Notes: generated from the sequence alone by a model not told the origin. A stretch of 64,000 nucleotides of DNA from Tupaia tana (GCA_026018925.1 JAKSZU010000031.1:9075448-9139447); one strand, 5' to 3'. Positions 41,826-52,493 are shown, numbered from the stretch's first letter. A program made the numbers and translations.

Positions 41826-42060
41826 TGTGCCTGACCTGGTGGCACAGTTGATAGCAAAGTGATTTGCAGGGCTGGAAGGTGACCGCCAGTTCAGATATCT
41901 GAGCCAGCCTGCAAACATGCCCGGTGCACCTGTTTTTCTTTCCAAGCTAGAGGGCTGTGGGAAGGGAAACGGACATAAGAGACTCTGGAGAGGGTGTTTC
42001 TCTCTCTCTTTAGTGCGTGTGCATGAGCTCTGTATCATGAATAAATTAAATAAACTGCAA
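41826..42060 (+). mobile_element. Old tRNA-SINE, sense, inside the MITE
   Basis: CTGACCTGGTGGCACAGTTG, CAGTTCAGATATCTGAGCC, GGTGTTTCTCTCTCTC, ATGAATAAATTAAATAAAC tail. Resembles the old form at 13030. Confidence 0.6.
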
Positions 42061-42103
42061 AGATGAGTTTGTGGGAAAAAAGTAGAATGAAAATACAAGT
42101 TCC

Positions 42104-42366
42104 AGGACCAGCAGTTGGTAGAATGGCTATGTCGCTGGACTCCCATGTAGTCGACTGAGGTTCGAGTCCCAGACCCAGTGGCTTAAACTCATGCTGGGCA
42201 CATGTGCGTGCGTGCCCAAGATCCCGAGAGGAGAATGGAGGAGAAGGGATTGCCGCATGGCCATCCCCCCCGGGGGGGAAGGGTGATTTCTCGCTTTCTA
42301 TCTCTCTGTCTCTCTCTGTCTTTCTGGTGAGCGCACGTACCCTATAGCAAAAACCTCTCCAAAAAC
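42104..42366 (+). mobile_element. SINE-A, sense, inside the MITE
   Basis: GGACCAGCAGTTGGTAGAATGG, GGTTCGAGTCCC, palindrome CCCCCCCGGGGGGG, CCTATAGCAAAAACCTCTCC. Duplication GAAAATACAAGTT at about 42088 and 42367. Confidence 0.94.
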
Positions 42367-42462
42367 AGAAAATACAAGTTTATTTTGATGCAAATGTTTT
42401 TTTGAAATCCGTGCATGATTATTTCGTAATACTCATGCACCACGAACTTCTTGAAGATCCCA

Positions 42463-43100
42463 GGCATGGTCTGTATTTTCTTCGATCTTCCTCTGTTTCT
42501 TCTTCGATCTCATTGGTGATGAGATCATTGCTGACTCTGAGTAAGCTTTTCCACTGTGGTAGTTACATTTCTTTTCAGCTATTACTATGTGCTTAGAAAA
42601 ATGTGTATCTTCAACAGGCCATTTCTGTTCCCAGGTGTGGTACCTACCTACAGAGAATTTTTGCTCGGTGTGTTCAGATGAGGTCTCTGCAACAGTTGCA
42701 TGGGCAGGGAAAAACGGTTCTCACCAACAGTAACTCTTGCTGCAGTCAAATTGAATATGGGGCCGATGAATCACTAGACTTCTGACCTAGGAAAAGTTGT
42801 ATAAATCAATGATACCCTCTAAATAATATATGAGACTGGATATTCAATCTGTTTCACACTGCGGTTGGGAGTAGAGGGGGCTTGGGGTTAGGCAGAGCAG
42901 AGATTAATGAGACTGTGTATATTTCCTGCTCTGTGGGTAAATAGCTCAATATTTGCTGGGGAAGTCGTTGATGGAAAGCGGTGGACCCTGCATTAAAGTG
43001 TTAGATATGTTGAGACCACACTCAATTGAAATTAATTAAGTGCTACAATGTCTATGATTAAATAAGTCTTTGGGGGAAACTAGAAAATGCACTAAAAAGG
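42463..43100. other. Stretch without recognised features
   Basis: CT/TC-rich on the left (CTTCGATCTTCCTCTG, repeated once with change). No gene recognised. Confidence 0.38.
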
Positions 43101-43875
43101 AAACGGGAGTGAAAGAAGTGAAGTCTAAGCATCCGTAGACTCTGCAGTAAGCGTGGCAAGAACATTCCTGAGTTCTTCATGCCATTTTCTCAGGCGTCAT
43201 TCAGTAGTATTTGGGAAGGTTTGTTTCTGCAAGGAACAATACTTGAATCTTCAGAGACGAGGATGGGTTAAGGGAAAGGTCAATGCTGGTGGGATGGGGT
43301 TCTTGCAGGTGGGAAGAATTAGTGGAGAGAATGATGGAGTGGTGGGGAAATGATAGTGAGCAGGAGTGGGCCACGGCATCTCCGTCTTCACGGGGGTGCA
43401 GGCCCATGGGAGAGACGGGCACATCTCCGAGGCTCCGAACACGTGGGATGACTCAGGAGACTGAAGTGCATGTGCGTTCACCCAGCAGGCCCCTCCATTA
43501 GTAACAGGTGGCCGGCGAGCTTCCCGAAGAAGGGAGCCTCTCTGAAGGACCAGGCATTTGAAAAAGAGGAGATAAAATGTGGCAGGGGAAAACAAAAAAA
43601 AAAAGAAAAGACAAGGTCCATCCTGGGAAAGGGGGTGTTTCACTGAGATTTGGAATAGGACTTGGCATTACACATGTGATCATCTGGGAGGAGAACAGGG
43701 GGGAAATGCATGGAATGGAATAAAAGAGGTCCAAGCGAAGGAAGATCATGTTCTCTGGCCTTTGCCTGTAGGGGAAGGGCCAGCCTTAACTGATCATTAC
43801 ACTTGAGGCCTCCGTGAATGAGCAGCCAGCAGACTCTAGCATCGCTCTCACCCAAATCTACGCGTTGAAGGCCTC
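43101..43875. other. Unassigned, possibly an ancient mammalian repeat
   Basis: Purine-rich strings (GCATTTGAAAAAGAGGAG, GGTGTTTCACTGAGATTTG, GGAATGGAATAAAAGAGG) recall old mammalian dispersed repeats but I cannot place them. Open frames of 130 codons or less on either strand carry no domain. Confidence 0.3.
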
Positions 43876-43877
43876 GC

Positions 43878-44430
43878 CTTCATCGAGGTTTATTGCGGCA
43901 CTACTCACAATTGCTAAGTCATGGAAACAACCCAGATGCCCACGAACTGATGAATAGTTAGAAAAACTGTGGCACATATACTCAATGGAATACTATTCAT
44001 CCATAAAAAACAACAAAACCCTGGCTTTTGACAGGAAGTGGAAGAATATGGAAGACTTACTGCTGAGTGAAGCAAGCCAGGCTATGAAGGAGAGGCATTG
44101 TATGTCCCCACTTAATATATACCGATTGTCTGCACTCTATGACTGAAACTAATTGTCTAAAGGATATAGAAACTCAGTATATAGATGTAAATACCAGATA
44201 TAATGTGTGTGAAAGAGGAGGGTCTGAGGAAGGACATTTGGGGGAGGGACAGGGAGGAAAAGCATTAATGGCATGAAGAGGTGTGGTATTATCTGTTGAA
44301 GACATTTCGTAGTTTTATCAACAGTACTAGGGAGAAATGTTCACCTGTTGAAATATCCATTTTGTAAGACAAATAATAATGTGATTGAATGTATGGAAGA
44401 AAATGAAATGGAAAAAAAATTTTTTTTAAA
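43878..44430 (+). mobile_element. LINE-1 3' end, sense
   Basis: TTTATTGCGGCACTACTCACAATTGC, CTGTGGCACATATACTCAATGG and TGGAATACTATTCATCC are the last part of L1 ORF2 and start of its 3'UTR, which then runs to the A-rich end at about 44430. 5' truncated, typical of L1. Confidence 0.85.
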
Positions 44431-44446
44431 TAAAAGGAAGGAAAAA

Positions 44447-44745
44447 AAGGTATGGTATTGGAAGGTGGGGCGTTGGACATGAGAGTGACTCAGGAGGGTG
44501 CTTCAGAGTACTATTAGCATTCTTATAAAGAAGACCCAGGTAGCTCCCTCACCCCTTCCCGCATGAGAACACACAGTGAGAAGGGGCCAACTCTGGACCA
44601 GGAATCGAGTCCCCACCAGATGCAAAATCTACCACGCCTGGATCTTGAACTTCAAGCCTCTAGACCTGTGAAAAATGAATGTTGTTTATAAGCCATCCAG
44701 TCTCTCGTCTTCTGTTTTAGCAGTCTGAGCTAGCTGATATACCCA
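44447..44745 (+). mobile_element. MaLR/MLT1-type LTR, sense
   Basis: GGTATTGGAAGGTGGGGCG, ATTCTTATAAAGAAGACCC, AGCTCCCTCACCCCTTCC, TGTTGTTTATAAGCCATCCAGTC and TTTTAGCAGTCTGAGC follow the MLT1A-like order. Directly to the right of the L1 end. Confidence 0.82.
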
Positions 44746-44952
44746 CCTTTCTACCAGGGGATTCTAAGCTGTATAGCCGTTCTTTTTTTTTTTTTAATTT
44801 TTTATTTATTTTTATTTCAGTTTCTTTCATATATTCAATCACATGCTTTTTATTCCAGACTACATAGTGAAAGGTTAACAGCTGCTTGGATGTGAGCAAT
44901 GAGGTAGAGAATGCAGAGAAACTCATGGTGTTGGAAGGTTGCATATTCCTAC
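44746..44952. other. Short AT-rich stretch
   Basis: Includes a T-run and ATTTTTTATTTATTTTT at 44783-44816. No gene or clear repeat. Confidence 0.4.
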
Positions 44953-44968
44953 AAGAATTTCGAAGGGC

Positions 44969-45224
44969 GGGGACCAGCAGTTAGCGTAATGGCTATGTCG
45001 CTGGACTCCCACGTAGTCGACCGCGGTTCGAGTCCCGGACCTGGCGGCTTAAACTCACGCCGGGCGCGTGTGCGTGCGTGCCCAAGATCCCGAGAGGAGA
45101 ATGGAGGAGAAGGGATTGCGGCGTGGCCATCCCCCCTGGGGGGTGATTTCCTGCTTTCTATCTCTCTGTCTGTCTGGCGAACGCACGCACCCTATAGCAA
45201 AAACCTCTCCAAAAAAAAAAAAAA
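44969..45224 (+). mobile_element. SINE-A, sense, nearly undamaged
   Basis: GGGGACCAGCAGTTAGCGTAATGG with perfect B box GGTTCGAGTCCC, intact CGCCGGGCGCGTGTGCG and palindrome. Perfect 16-bp duplication AAGAATTTCGAAGGGC at 44953-44968 and 45223-45238. Likely one of the youngest insertions here. Confidence 0.96.
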
Positions 45225-45419
45225 GAATTTCGAAGGGCAAGTTAATGTGTGTATGTTCTTGCTCTGTGCTTTTCAAATATTTTTTTGAAGGCGCTGTTGT
45301 CTCCATCCTGCAGAAGATGGCATGGCAGCTGGGGGGTGAAGTGATCAATGTAAATATGAATATAAGGGCTTGCTTGGCTTTCCATTTATTATTGCCCAGT
45401 TTTAAAACCCTTGTTCTCT

Positions 45420-45683
45420 TGAGGCCAGCAGGTAGCACAGTGGTCAAGGCACTGCACTCCCACACGGCCAAACGTAGTTCGAGTCCCAGACCTGGTGGCT
45501 TAAAACTCACGCTGGGCATGTGTGCATGCATGCCCCAAATCCCAGGAGGAGAATGGAGAAGAAGGGATTGCAGTGTGGCCTTCCCCCTGGGGGATGGTAT
45601 GGTCTTTCCCTCTCACTGCCTCTCTCTGTCTCTCTCTCTCTCTGGTGAACGCATGTGCCCTATGACAAAAACCTTCAAAAATA
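45420..45683 (+). mobile_element. SINE-A with SINE-B-like head, sense
   Basis: GAGGCCAGCAGGTAGCACAGTGG, AGTTCGAGTCCC, TGTGTGCATGCATGCCCC body, CCTATGACAAAAACCTTC end. Confidence 0.88.
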
Positions 45684-45769
45684 GCTAAATAAATCCCTTC
45701 TTTTCTCATCATACCTCACTCTCAATAATGGGAAGATGCACACATACATTATCCAACATGTATGTTCAA

Positions 45770-46390
45770 GAAAACTGGACATTGTTGTCTTGTTTCTGTT
45801 TTAAGTGAAAAAGCTTTCACCTTTTCCACATTAGGTACTATATTAGAAGTGTGTTTGTCATCTATGGCCTTCATTACAGTAAGAAATGTATCTTCTTTGA
45901 CTAATTTGTTCAAAGCTTAATCATGAAGGGATGATATATTTTATCAAATGCTTTTTTGTGTCAATTAGTGTGATCATATGATTTTTGTCTTTCTATTACT
46001 ATGACGTATTACATTAATTGTTTCACATATATTGAACCATCCTTGCATCTCTGGGATAAATCTTGCTTGGTCATGGTGTAAAATCTTAATAAGTTGTTGG
46101 ATTTGATTAGCTAGTGTTTTATTGAGGATTTTTTCATCAGTATTCATCAGAGATATTGGTCTGTAGTTTTGCTTAAGTAGAAACAGAATCGTTTTGTAAT
46201 GCAAGAACTCGTCACCTGAACTTACACCTGTCATAGAAATAGCTATTGCTCATCTAAAATTTATAAAATATTATTGTATTCATCTAAGAAATGGCATTCC
46301 ACCATAGGATTTTGATTCCTTAATCATAGTGCATTTTGTTATTAAAACCCCTGTGTGTTTTTGGTGGATTAAGATACAACTAAGCTATGC
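45770..46390 (-). pseudogene. L1 ORF2 reverse transcriptase remnant, antisense
   Basis: Minus-strand 46234-45974 reads [37 protein letters not shown] and [12 protein letters not shown], the reverse transcriptase domain of L1 ORF2 up to before the catalytic FADD block. The frame is broken on both sides. A separate L1 from the one at 25.3-27.7 kb, where the C-terminal end is kept. Confidence 0.88.
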
Positions 46391-46407
46391 AGACATTAAG
46401 AACAATA

Positions 46408-46853
46408 CTGGCAGTGTGTGAGACGTGCTCAGAAAGCTCATGGAAAATACACATTATAAAAACTATGTGTTGGGGCCAGCAGGTGCAATAGTGGTTAAGA
46501 TGCTAGGCTCCCACATAGTTGATTGCAGTTCGAGTTTTGGACCCAGCAACCTGAAACTCAGGCGGGCGTGTGTGCATGTGTTCCCAAACTCCAAAGAGGA
46601 GAATAAAGGACAAGGGAATGTGGCATGGTCATTTCCCCTGGGGAGTGATTTCTCACTTTCTGTCTCTCTGTCTCTGTCTCTCTGGTGGGCACCCATGCTC
46701 TCTAGCAAAAATCTCTCTCTCTCAAAAAAAAAAAAAAACAACTGTGTGGATTTCAAAATTTTCTGCATCAAAATAAACTCATACTTTTATTCCATTTTTT
46801 TAACTAACTTTTTGAAGTCCTCTTGATATAGTCCAAAAGGATTTGTTTTCCAT
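46408..46853 (+). mobile_element. Mariner-type MITE (type 1), sense, with a SINE inside
   Basis: Left end GTGTGAGACGTGCTCAGAAAG, interior TGTGGATTTCAAAATTTTCTG and CATCAAAATAAACTCATACTT, right end CTAACTTTTTGAAGTCCTCTTG. The interior is cut at 46470 by a SINE-A-like element. Confidence 0.72.
46470..46735 (+). mobile_element. SINE-A with SINE-B-like head, sense, inside the MITE
   Basis: TTGGGGCCAGCAGGTGCAATAGTGG, CAGTTCGAGTTTTGG, TGTGTGCATGTGTTCCC body, CTCTCTAGCAAAAATCTCTC plus A-run. AACTATGTGT / AACTGTGTGG flank it. Confidence 0.88.
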
Positions 46854-46987
46854 TCACCTCTAAATCCACATGGGATAAGAAAATACAGATTCCAGAACCT
46901 GGAAGCTAAATTGCTTAGCTCCCAAAAAATCAAGCCCATCCTAAATCTATTTTTAGTTTTTTTATGATTGATTTATTTATTTATAGT

Positions 46988-47232
46988 TTTTAGAGGTTTT
47001 TGCCTTAGGATGTGTGCACTCGCCAGAGAGAGAGAGAATTGAGACAATGAGAGAGAAAGTGAGACGTCAACCCCTGGGGGGATAGACATACCGCAGTCCC
47101 TTGTCTTCCATTCTCCTGGGATCTTGAGCACGCACACACATGTGCCTGACATGATTTTCGAGTCTGGGATTCGAACCACAGTCTACCATGTCAGAGTCCA
47201 GCAACATAAGTACTATGCCATCTGCTGATCCC
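46988..47232 (-). mobile_element. SINE-A, antisense, diverged
   Basis: TTTTAGAGGTTTTTGCCTTAGGATGTG, ACATGTGCCTGACATG, head ending CTGCTGATCCCC. Confidence 0.87.
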
Positions 47233-47639
47233 CAGGATTTATTTTGAGCCTGTGCGAATTAGTGAGATCCAATGGAAGGATACACAAGGAATGATACCAA
47301 CCAAGGAGGAAGAGGGATGTGGTGGGAAAACGTTTGGAAAACAGAGGGAGAAAATGAATTTAGCTAAAAGTCGGCAGTTTAGTAGACAGAGTTTAGTTAG
47401 ACCGCAAAGGTGAAATGCCAAATCGAAAATAATTAACTCACCTTCCCACAAATTGGAACAACAAAGTAAACCCTCCCCGCATCCCTCTCTTACAGCATGG
47501 ATTAAATGGGTTGTGCTAGTAGACTGGAAAGAGACCTACATAAACACAAGAAAGCGGCTTGATATGGTGTAGCTTTAGTGCCAAACCACAGTGGGTCAGC
47601 TGGAAGGTTTTTTTGTTTGGTAGGGAGAGGAAAAGTCTA
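47233..47639. other. Stretch without recognised features
   Basis: No gene or repeat recognised. Confidence 0.4.
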
Positions 47640-47893
47640 GTAGAAAACCCATGATTTGATTCCAGTTTTTATAACCATTTTATTGGGCTTCAGTGTCCAT
47701 GTACTAATTGTGCATCCTTGTGGTACACAGTGTGGGTTTTCACCGCACGCGTCCAACATGTACTGATCAAATCCAGCCACGGAGCACACCCACCGTCTTC
47801 AACATTCCTCATGAATTTGAGTTGTGTGCATTCAAAATCAGCTCTCCCGGCTATCTTGAAAATGCATATTGAATCGTCACCAAGGTTCTTTAC
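47640..47893 (-). mobile_element. L1M LINE-1 3'UTR, antisense, part 1
   Basis: GTACACAGTGTGGGTTTTCACC, TGTACTGATCAAATCCAGCC, CATTCAAAATCAGCTCTCCCGG follow the antisense L1M 3' order (the ACTGATCAAATCAGGG type). Confidence 0.68.
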
Positions 47894-47911
47894 TCCACTA
47901 TACTTTTCTTT

Positions 47912-48176
47912 TCTTTTTTTTTTTTTTTGGAGAGGTTTTCACTATAGGGCGCGTCCGCTCGCCAGACAGACAGAGACAGAGAGACAGAAAGTGAGAAATC
48001 ACCCCCTGGGGGGATGGCCACGCCACAATCCCTTCTCCTCCATTCTCCTCTCCGGATCATGGGCACGCACGCACATGCGCTCGGTGTGAGTTTTAAGCCA
48101 CCAGGTCCGGGACTCGAACCGCAGTCGATTACGTGGGAGTCCAGTGACATAGCCATTACACTAACTGCTGGTTCCC
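47912..48176 (-). mobile_element. SINE-A (GGGAACC subtype), antisense, inside the L1
   Basis: Poly-T, GGAGAGGTTTTCACTATAGGG, head ending GCTGGTTCCCC. The 18-bp duplication CCACTATACTTTTCTTTT is at 47894-47911 and 48177-48194. Confidence 0.95.
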
Positions 48177-48186
48177 CCACTATACT

Positions 48187-48278
48187 TTTCTTTTCTTTTC
48201 TTTTCTTTTCTTTTCTTTTCTTTTCTTTTCTTTTCTTTTCTTTTCTTTTCTTTTCTCTTCTCTTCTTTTCTTTTCTTT
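48187..48278 (+). repeat. (TTTTC)n microsatellite at a SINE target duplication
   Basis: About 14 TTTTC units starting from the CTTTTCTTTT of the right-hand target duplication, with two TCTTC variants near 48255-48265. It joins the tail of the next SINE. Confidence 0.92.
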
Positions 48279-48532
48279 AGCTTTTGCTGTAGGGGCATGG
48301 GCTCACCAGAGAGAGACATAGAGGGAGAGAGAGGGAAAGTGAGACATCACGCCTGCAGGGAGATGGCCACACCACAATCCCTTCTCCTCCACGCTCCTCT
48401 TGGACACGCACATGCATGTGTATCCAACTGGCGTGTTTTTCCAAGGTGCAAGGTCCGAGACTCTAACCATGGCAGTCAGCCATGTGGGATTCAGTTGCCT
48501 TACCTACTGCACCACCTGGCTGGCATCTGCTA
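48279..48532 (-). mobile_element. Old SINE-A-like element, antisense
   Basis: TAGCTTTTGCTGTAGGGGCATGG, GA-run, CACATGCATGTGTATCC, head ending TACTGCACCACCTGGCTGGC. Confidence 0.8.
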
Positions 48533-48600
48533 GGTACTCTAAACCCATTCCACTTACTGACCTGTACTCTTGTATCTATCGACCAAATTCTCTCGGCCTC
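48533..48600 (-). mobile_element. L1M LINE-1 3'UTR, antisense, part 2
   Basis: CTGTACTCTTGTATCTATCGACC and TCTCTCGGCCTCTCCCCC continue part 1 in the right order. Confidence 0.65.
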
Positions 48601-48618
48601 TCCCCCTCCATGCCTTTT

Positions 48619-48886
48619 TTTTTTTTTTTTTTTTGAGAGGTTTTCGCTATAGGGCGCGTGCGCTCGCCAGATAGACAGGGAGAGACATAGAGACAGAAAG
48701 CGAGAAATCACCCCCCAGGGGGGATGGCCACACCGCAATCCCTTCTCCTCCATTCTCCTCTCGGGATCTTGGGCACGCACGCACACGCGCCCGGCGTGAG
48801 TTCTAAGCCACTGGGTTCAGTACGCGAACTGCGGTCGACTACGTGGGAGTCCAGCGACATAGCCATTATGCTAACTGCTAGTTCCC
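48619..48886 (-). mobile_element. SINE-A (GGGAACC subtype), antisense, well preserved
   Basis: Poly-T, GAGAGGTTTTCGCTATAGGGCG, intact CACACGCGCCCGGCG, head ending GCTAGTTCCC. Perfect 18-bp duplication TCCCCCTCCATGCCTTTT at 48601-48618 and 48887-48904. Confidence 0.96.
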
Positions 48887-48904
48887 TCCCCCTCCATGCC
48901 TTTT

Positions 48905-48957
48905 CATCATCTTTTGGTATCCTTCATCAACTCTGTTCTTCAATACAATTGCATCTT
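48905..48957 (-). mobile_element. L1M LINE-1 3'UTR, antisense, part 3
   Basis: CATCATCTTTTGGTATCCTTC continues the L1M order before another SINE. Confidence 0.5.
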
Positions 48958-49216
48958 TTAAAAAAAATTTTTGAGAGTTTTTTGCTATAGGGCGCATGCA
49001 CTCGCCAGAAAGACAGAGACAGAGAGACAGAGAGCGAGAAATCACTCTCCAGGGAGGATGGCCACGCCGCAATCCCTTCTCCTTCACTCTCCTCTTGGGA
49101 TCTTGGGCACACATGGACACACACCCGGCGTGAGTTTAAGCTGCCAGATCCGGGACTCGAAGCACGGTCGACTACATGGGAGTCCAGCGACATAGCCATT
49201 AAGCCAACTGCTGGTC
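48958..49216 (-). mobile_element. SINE-A, antisense
   Basis: AATTTTTGAGAGTTTTTTGCTATAGG, CGCCGCAATCCC, head ending GCTGGTCC. The palindrome is decayed to ACTCTCCAGGGAGG. Confidence 0.92.
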
Positions 49217-49296
49217 CATACAGTGGAATCGTTTAGCTTCTGCTGATTACATTCTATTTATATGGCACAATCTTTGAAATTCTATCTTTTTAAATT

Positions 49297-49560
49297 GTTT
49301 GTTTGTTTGTTTTTGGCTAGAGAGCGTGTGCACTCATCAGGGAGAGAGACAGAGAGAGAAAGAAAGCACCCTCAGCACCCCCGTTGGGTCACGCCATACT
49401 CCTTTGCCCTCCATTTTGCCATCTCACTCAGGCTGGGCTATGCATGCACAAGCACCTGGCATGGTTTTCAAGCTCCTGGAGGAGCGGGGCATTGGAACCA
49501 TGGCCAGTCCTGTGGGATCCAGCTCTTAGCCGCTGCCCACCAAAGCTGCCCTCCAAAGCT
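49297..49560 (-). mobile_element. Old SINE-A-like element, antisense, with (GTTT)n tail
   Basis: TTGTTTGTTTGTTTTTGGCTAGAGAGCG, ACCCCCGTTGGGTCACGCC (variant of the palindrome region), head ending AGCCGCTGCCCACC. Confidence 0.72.
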
Positions 49561-49898
49561 CGCCCTGAAAGCTTGTTTGAAGACACAGGATATTCTCATT
49601 TAAAATTGTTTCCTAAGTAGCCTTTAATTGAATAAGCACATGTGTCTACTTGAAGAAATTGGAAAATAATGTGTTTGCCTAGGGAATCAATGGTGAGGCG
49701 ATATTAGATTCACCCTCGATAAAAACCCCCATCGAACAACCACAGGACATCGTTCTCGTGTTAATTCTCTCTAAGCCTTATTAATTGGATAATAGATAGG
49801 AGTGTTTCAGCGCTGTCATAACTACATTTGAGAGATTAAAAGTAGAAACATATATTAACTAGCATCTTAACATTCAGACCTGCTGGTCAATCTGCCTG
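49561..49898. other. Stretch without recognised features
   Basis: No gene or repeat recognised. Confidence 0.4.
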
Positions 49899-49913
49899 AA
49901 AGATATTCACCTT

Positions 49914-50065
49914 GGAGCTAGCAGGTGGTATGGTGGTTAAGGTGCTGGACACTCACATATGGCTGACCACGGTTCGAGTCCTGGACCTGGTGGCTTGCTT
50001 TCTCACTTTCCCTCTCTCTCTCTCTGCATCTCTCTCTGGTCAAATTAAAATAAATATTAAAAAAA
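49914..50065 (+). mobile_element. SINE-B, sense
   Basis: GGAGCTAGCAGGTGGTATGG, GGTTCGAGTCCTGG, CT-run, TCTGGTCAAATTAAAAT tail. Perfect 15-bp duplication AAAGATATTCACCTT at 49899-49913 and 50067-50081. Confidence 0.95.
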
Positions 50066-50081
50066 AAAGATATTCACCTTC

Positions 50082-50889
50082 AGCCTAATGAGACATTTAG
50101 GTGGATTCAAAGTTCCTATGAGCTTTAATGGAAACTTTGATCGCTTAATGAATGCAAGAGTAGGATGTTAGGGTGAGCTATTGGATGATATATTTAATTT
50201 ATTCCTAAAATATATAATACTGCTTGCTGTGACTATTCCAACTAGAGTAATTGGTTGCAATTAAAATAATGAGATATTCCAAATAGCGATGCATGCATTA
50301 CAAATGTGAAGTGCTATGTCATTTGTAATTCCTGTATCATTTTTAGGCTGATCCATTTCTTTCTCATTACAATCATCTTTTGAGCCAATAGGAATATGTT
50401 TTGTCGTATGGATTGTATTCTGGGAGAATAATTTTTCATGATCGCTAATTTGAACACTGTTGGATTAGACCCCCCTAAAAGGCAGCTGAAGTGCCTATTT
50501 AGGAAAAAGAACTCTGTGTCCATAGGTGGCAGTATATCTACATGCCAAGTACATGCAGTGCTGCTCTTGGGTAAACAGCACGCATGGTGCACATGTTCAC
50601 TGAGGACACGTGCCGGGAGGTTTGCAGAGCCGTGCTGCAATACCCCAGAGCTTCAGACTTTCCACAGTGGGACGGGGCTTTCTCGTATCTGACCTGCTTC
50701 GGTGTAAAAGCTGTGACAATGGCTTCCAGCTTGGCTACGCGCAGCACCTGACAGAATTATGACTTAATTATGAGTTGTGATTTAAAGCAAGTCCAGGCCT
50801 ATCCAGAAGAATCTGATGCTTCCTACCGGCCAGCCAGCATGTGCTGACCGCGGTGTGCAAACATGAGCTTATGGATTGCTTGTGTGACT
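50082..50889. other. Stretch without recognised features
   Basis: No SINE and no named repeat. A minus-strand frame of 108 codons (50640-50314) has no domain. Confidence 0.4.
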
Positions 50890-51050
50890 ATTACTCGCAG
50901 CACTTGATGTGTTCTTAACTCATTTAGTCCTGAAAACAACGTTATGAAATATTTTCCTGCCCCTTTTCAAGCCCAAGTGTAGGAAGCAAGGAGGTGTAAG
51001 AAGACGACTTACTCAATGTGAAATCAGTAGGGCACCTACGGGCTCTCCTA
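50890..51050 (+). mobile_element. MIR-type old SINE, sense, degraded
   Basis: CTCATTTAGTCCTGAAAACAACG, TTATGAAATATTTTCC and TTACTCAATGTGAAATCAGTAGG fit the central MIR order (TTTAATCCTCACAACAA, then TGACTTGCCCAAGGTCA). The match is loose. Confidence 0.5.
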
Positions 51051-51129
51051 AAGGAGGAAACCATTGTGGAGGCCCATGGGTAGGCTGTGTCATCTCATAG
51101 GGTCAGGCCTGGCTTGCCTGGAGTGATAC

Positions 51130-51664
51130 GTAAGTAATGGCTCTGACACGAGGACATACTGGGGAAGAGGATTCCAGGCAGAGGACGCAGCTCCTGAACG
51201 AGACTGCGGGCAGGAATTCTCGTCGCACGTTTCTGACACTGGAAAATCAGCTGCCGCAGCAGAAACCTCACAACTGACAAGGGAGTGTTGGCAAAGGACC
51301 CTTTGAGAGGTACCTAAAGGCCATTTTCGTGAAGCCTTTTAAGGCAGGGTAAGAGGCTCACATTTATTTTTAAGTGCAGTTGGAAGCACCGCAGGGTTTT
51401 GATCCAAAGAGTGCTAGTTTATAACCCAAAGTGTGAGGAGATGGGGGTTAATGATGGCTGGGAGACCACTCAGGAAGCTCTTAAAAGAAGGATGAAAAAT
51501 GATGGTGGCATGGGACAAGGTGTGACACGCGGAAATGAAGACATCTGGGCAGAGGGGGATTTTAATCTAAAACGAGAACGGACAAGACTTATCAGGACGG
51601 CTGATTCATGGATGTGGGAAGAGGAAAATCACGGGGATTAAGTGTGTAGACCCGGGTGCTTTTG
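51130..51664 (+). mobile_element. Ancient mammalian dispersed repeat, part 1
   Basis: GAAGAGGATTCCAGGCAGAGG, GTGCAGTTGGAAGCACCGCAG and GACCACTCAGGAAGCTCTT follow the order of a well known, roughly 1-kb old mammalian repeat (GGAAGCCACTGGAGGGTTTT type). I cannot fix its name from memory. Interrupted by SINE-C. Confidence 0.55.
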
Positions 51665-51880
51665 CTTCTTACGAGACAGCCTGAACTGGACAATGGCGCA
51701 GCAGGAAAACACATACTGGGGGACAGACCCACATGGCAAGGTTACCGGTTCATGCCCAGGGACCTCCCTGAGTATTCCAGGCACACATGTGCTGGGGATG
51801 AATTGTAGCATCAAAGACCTTGTCAGGGTGGTCTCTCTCTCCACCTCTCACTCATAAAATCAATAAATAAACTTTACAGA
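51665..51880 (+). mobile_element. SINE-C, sense
   Basis: GGACAATGGCGCAGCAGGAAAAC, CCACATGGCAAGGTTACCGG, GTTCATGCCCAGGGACCTCC, CACACATGTGCTGGGGATG, CTCTCTCTCCACCTC, AAATCAATAAATAAAC tail. Inserted in the ancient repeat. Confidence 0.75.
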
Positions 51881-52200
51881 GAGGGTAGTTTGAGCTTGCA
51901 TGGGATATAGAGCCAACCGCTTTATTTTGCAGGTGCTAATTTTGAGTTGTCTTCTAAGCGTCCACATGTAGATACCAATGAGGCAGCTGGAGTCAGGATT
52001 TCAGGGGAGATGTCAGAGCTGGGGAAAAGAATGTAGGAGTCACCATGATGTAAGTGCTATATACTTTAAGACTATGAGAATAGATAACACTGCCTACAGA
52101 GACCAGCCAGAGGAAAAATGGGGGCCGTGGATAGAGCCCTGGGGGAGTCTCAGAGTTACCGCTTGCACAGAGGAGAGCGGGCCAGGATGACAAACACTGG
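51881..52200 (+). mobile_element. Ancient mammalian dispersed repeat, part 2
   Basis: TTTTGAGTTGTCTTCTAAGCG, GTGTCCACATGTAGA-like text, GCAGCTGGAGTCAGGATTTCAGG, GGGGAGATGTCAGAGCTGG and TAGAGCCCTGGGGGAGTC continue part 1 in order. Confidence 0.6.
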
Positions 52201-52329
52201 CTAAGTGTGTGCTGTCATCGGACATATGCGAATGTGTTTACAGAAGAAATACTTTCATGAAAAACAGTACAAACGCTGGAGAGTCACAGCTAAAGGATTG
52301 GAAATGCCTTTTAAATTTTATTTTGAAAG

Positions 52330-52493
52330 AATGGCTTTATTGAACTCTATTTCTTTTAATTGGACCAGAGAGAGACAGAGCAAGAGAGAGAGAGAAAGAG
52401 AAAATGAAAAAGCAAGCCGCCAGGTCCAGGACTCACATGGTGGTCGGCCATGTGGGAGCCCGGTGCCCTTAACCACCATACCACCTGCTGGCC
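52330..52493 (-). mobile_element. SINE-B, antisense
   Basis: TTTCTTTTAATTGGACCAGAGAG, GA-run, AGCAAGCCGCCAGGTCC, head ending CCACCTGCTGGCCCC. Confidence 0.9.

Larger units (their letters stand above)
41805..42462 (-). mobile_element. Mariner-type MITE (type 1), antisense, with two SINEs inside
   Basis: Left end GGGAGATTTCAAAAAGTTTGTG, right end CACCACGAACTTCTTGAAGATCCC. Interior ACAAGTTTATTTTGATGCAAATG...TGAAATCCGTGCATG continues across the SINE-A. Confidence 0.72.

Noticed and set aside
43251..43643. 130-codon minus-strand frame and plus-strand companions
   Set aside because: Low-complexity composition and frames open on both strands in a purine-rich stretch. No recognised domain.
45068..45688. 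206-codon open frame overlapping a SINE-A
   Set aside because: Its first part is the SINE body read in one frame, its last part is another SINE. The same peptide strings recur at almost every SINE-A copy. It is a repeat artefact.
48187..48257. CRISPR-like or satellite array
   Set aside because: It is a simple pentanucleotide microsatellite without spacers.
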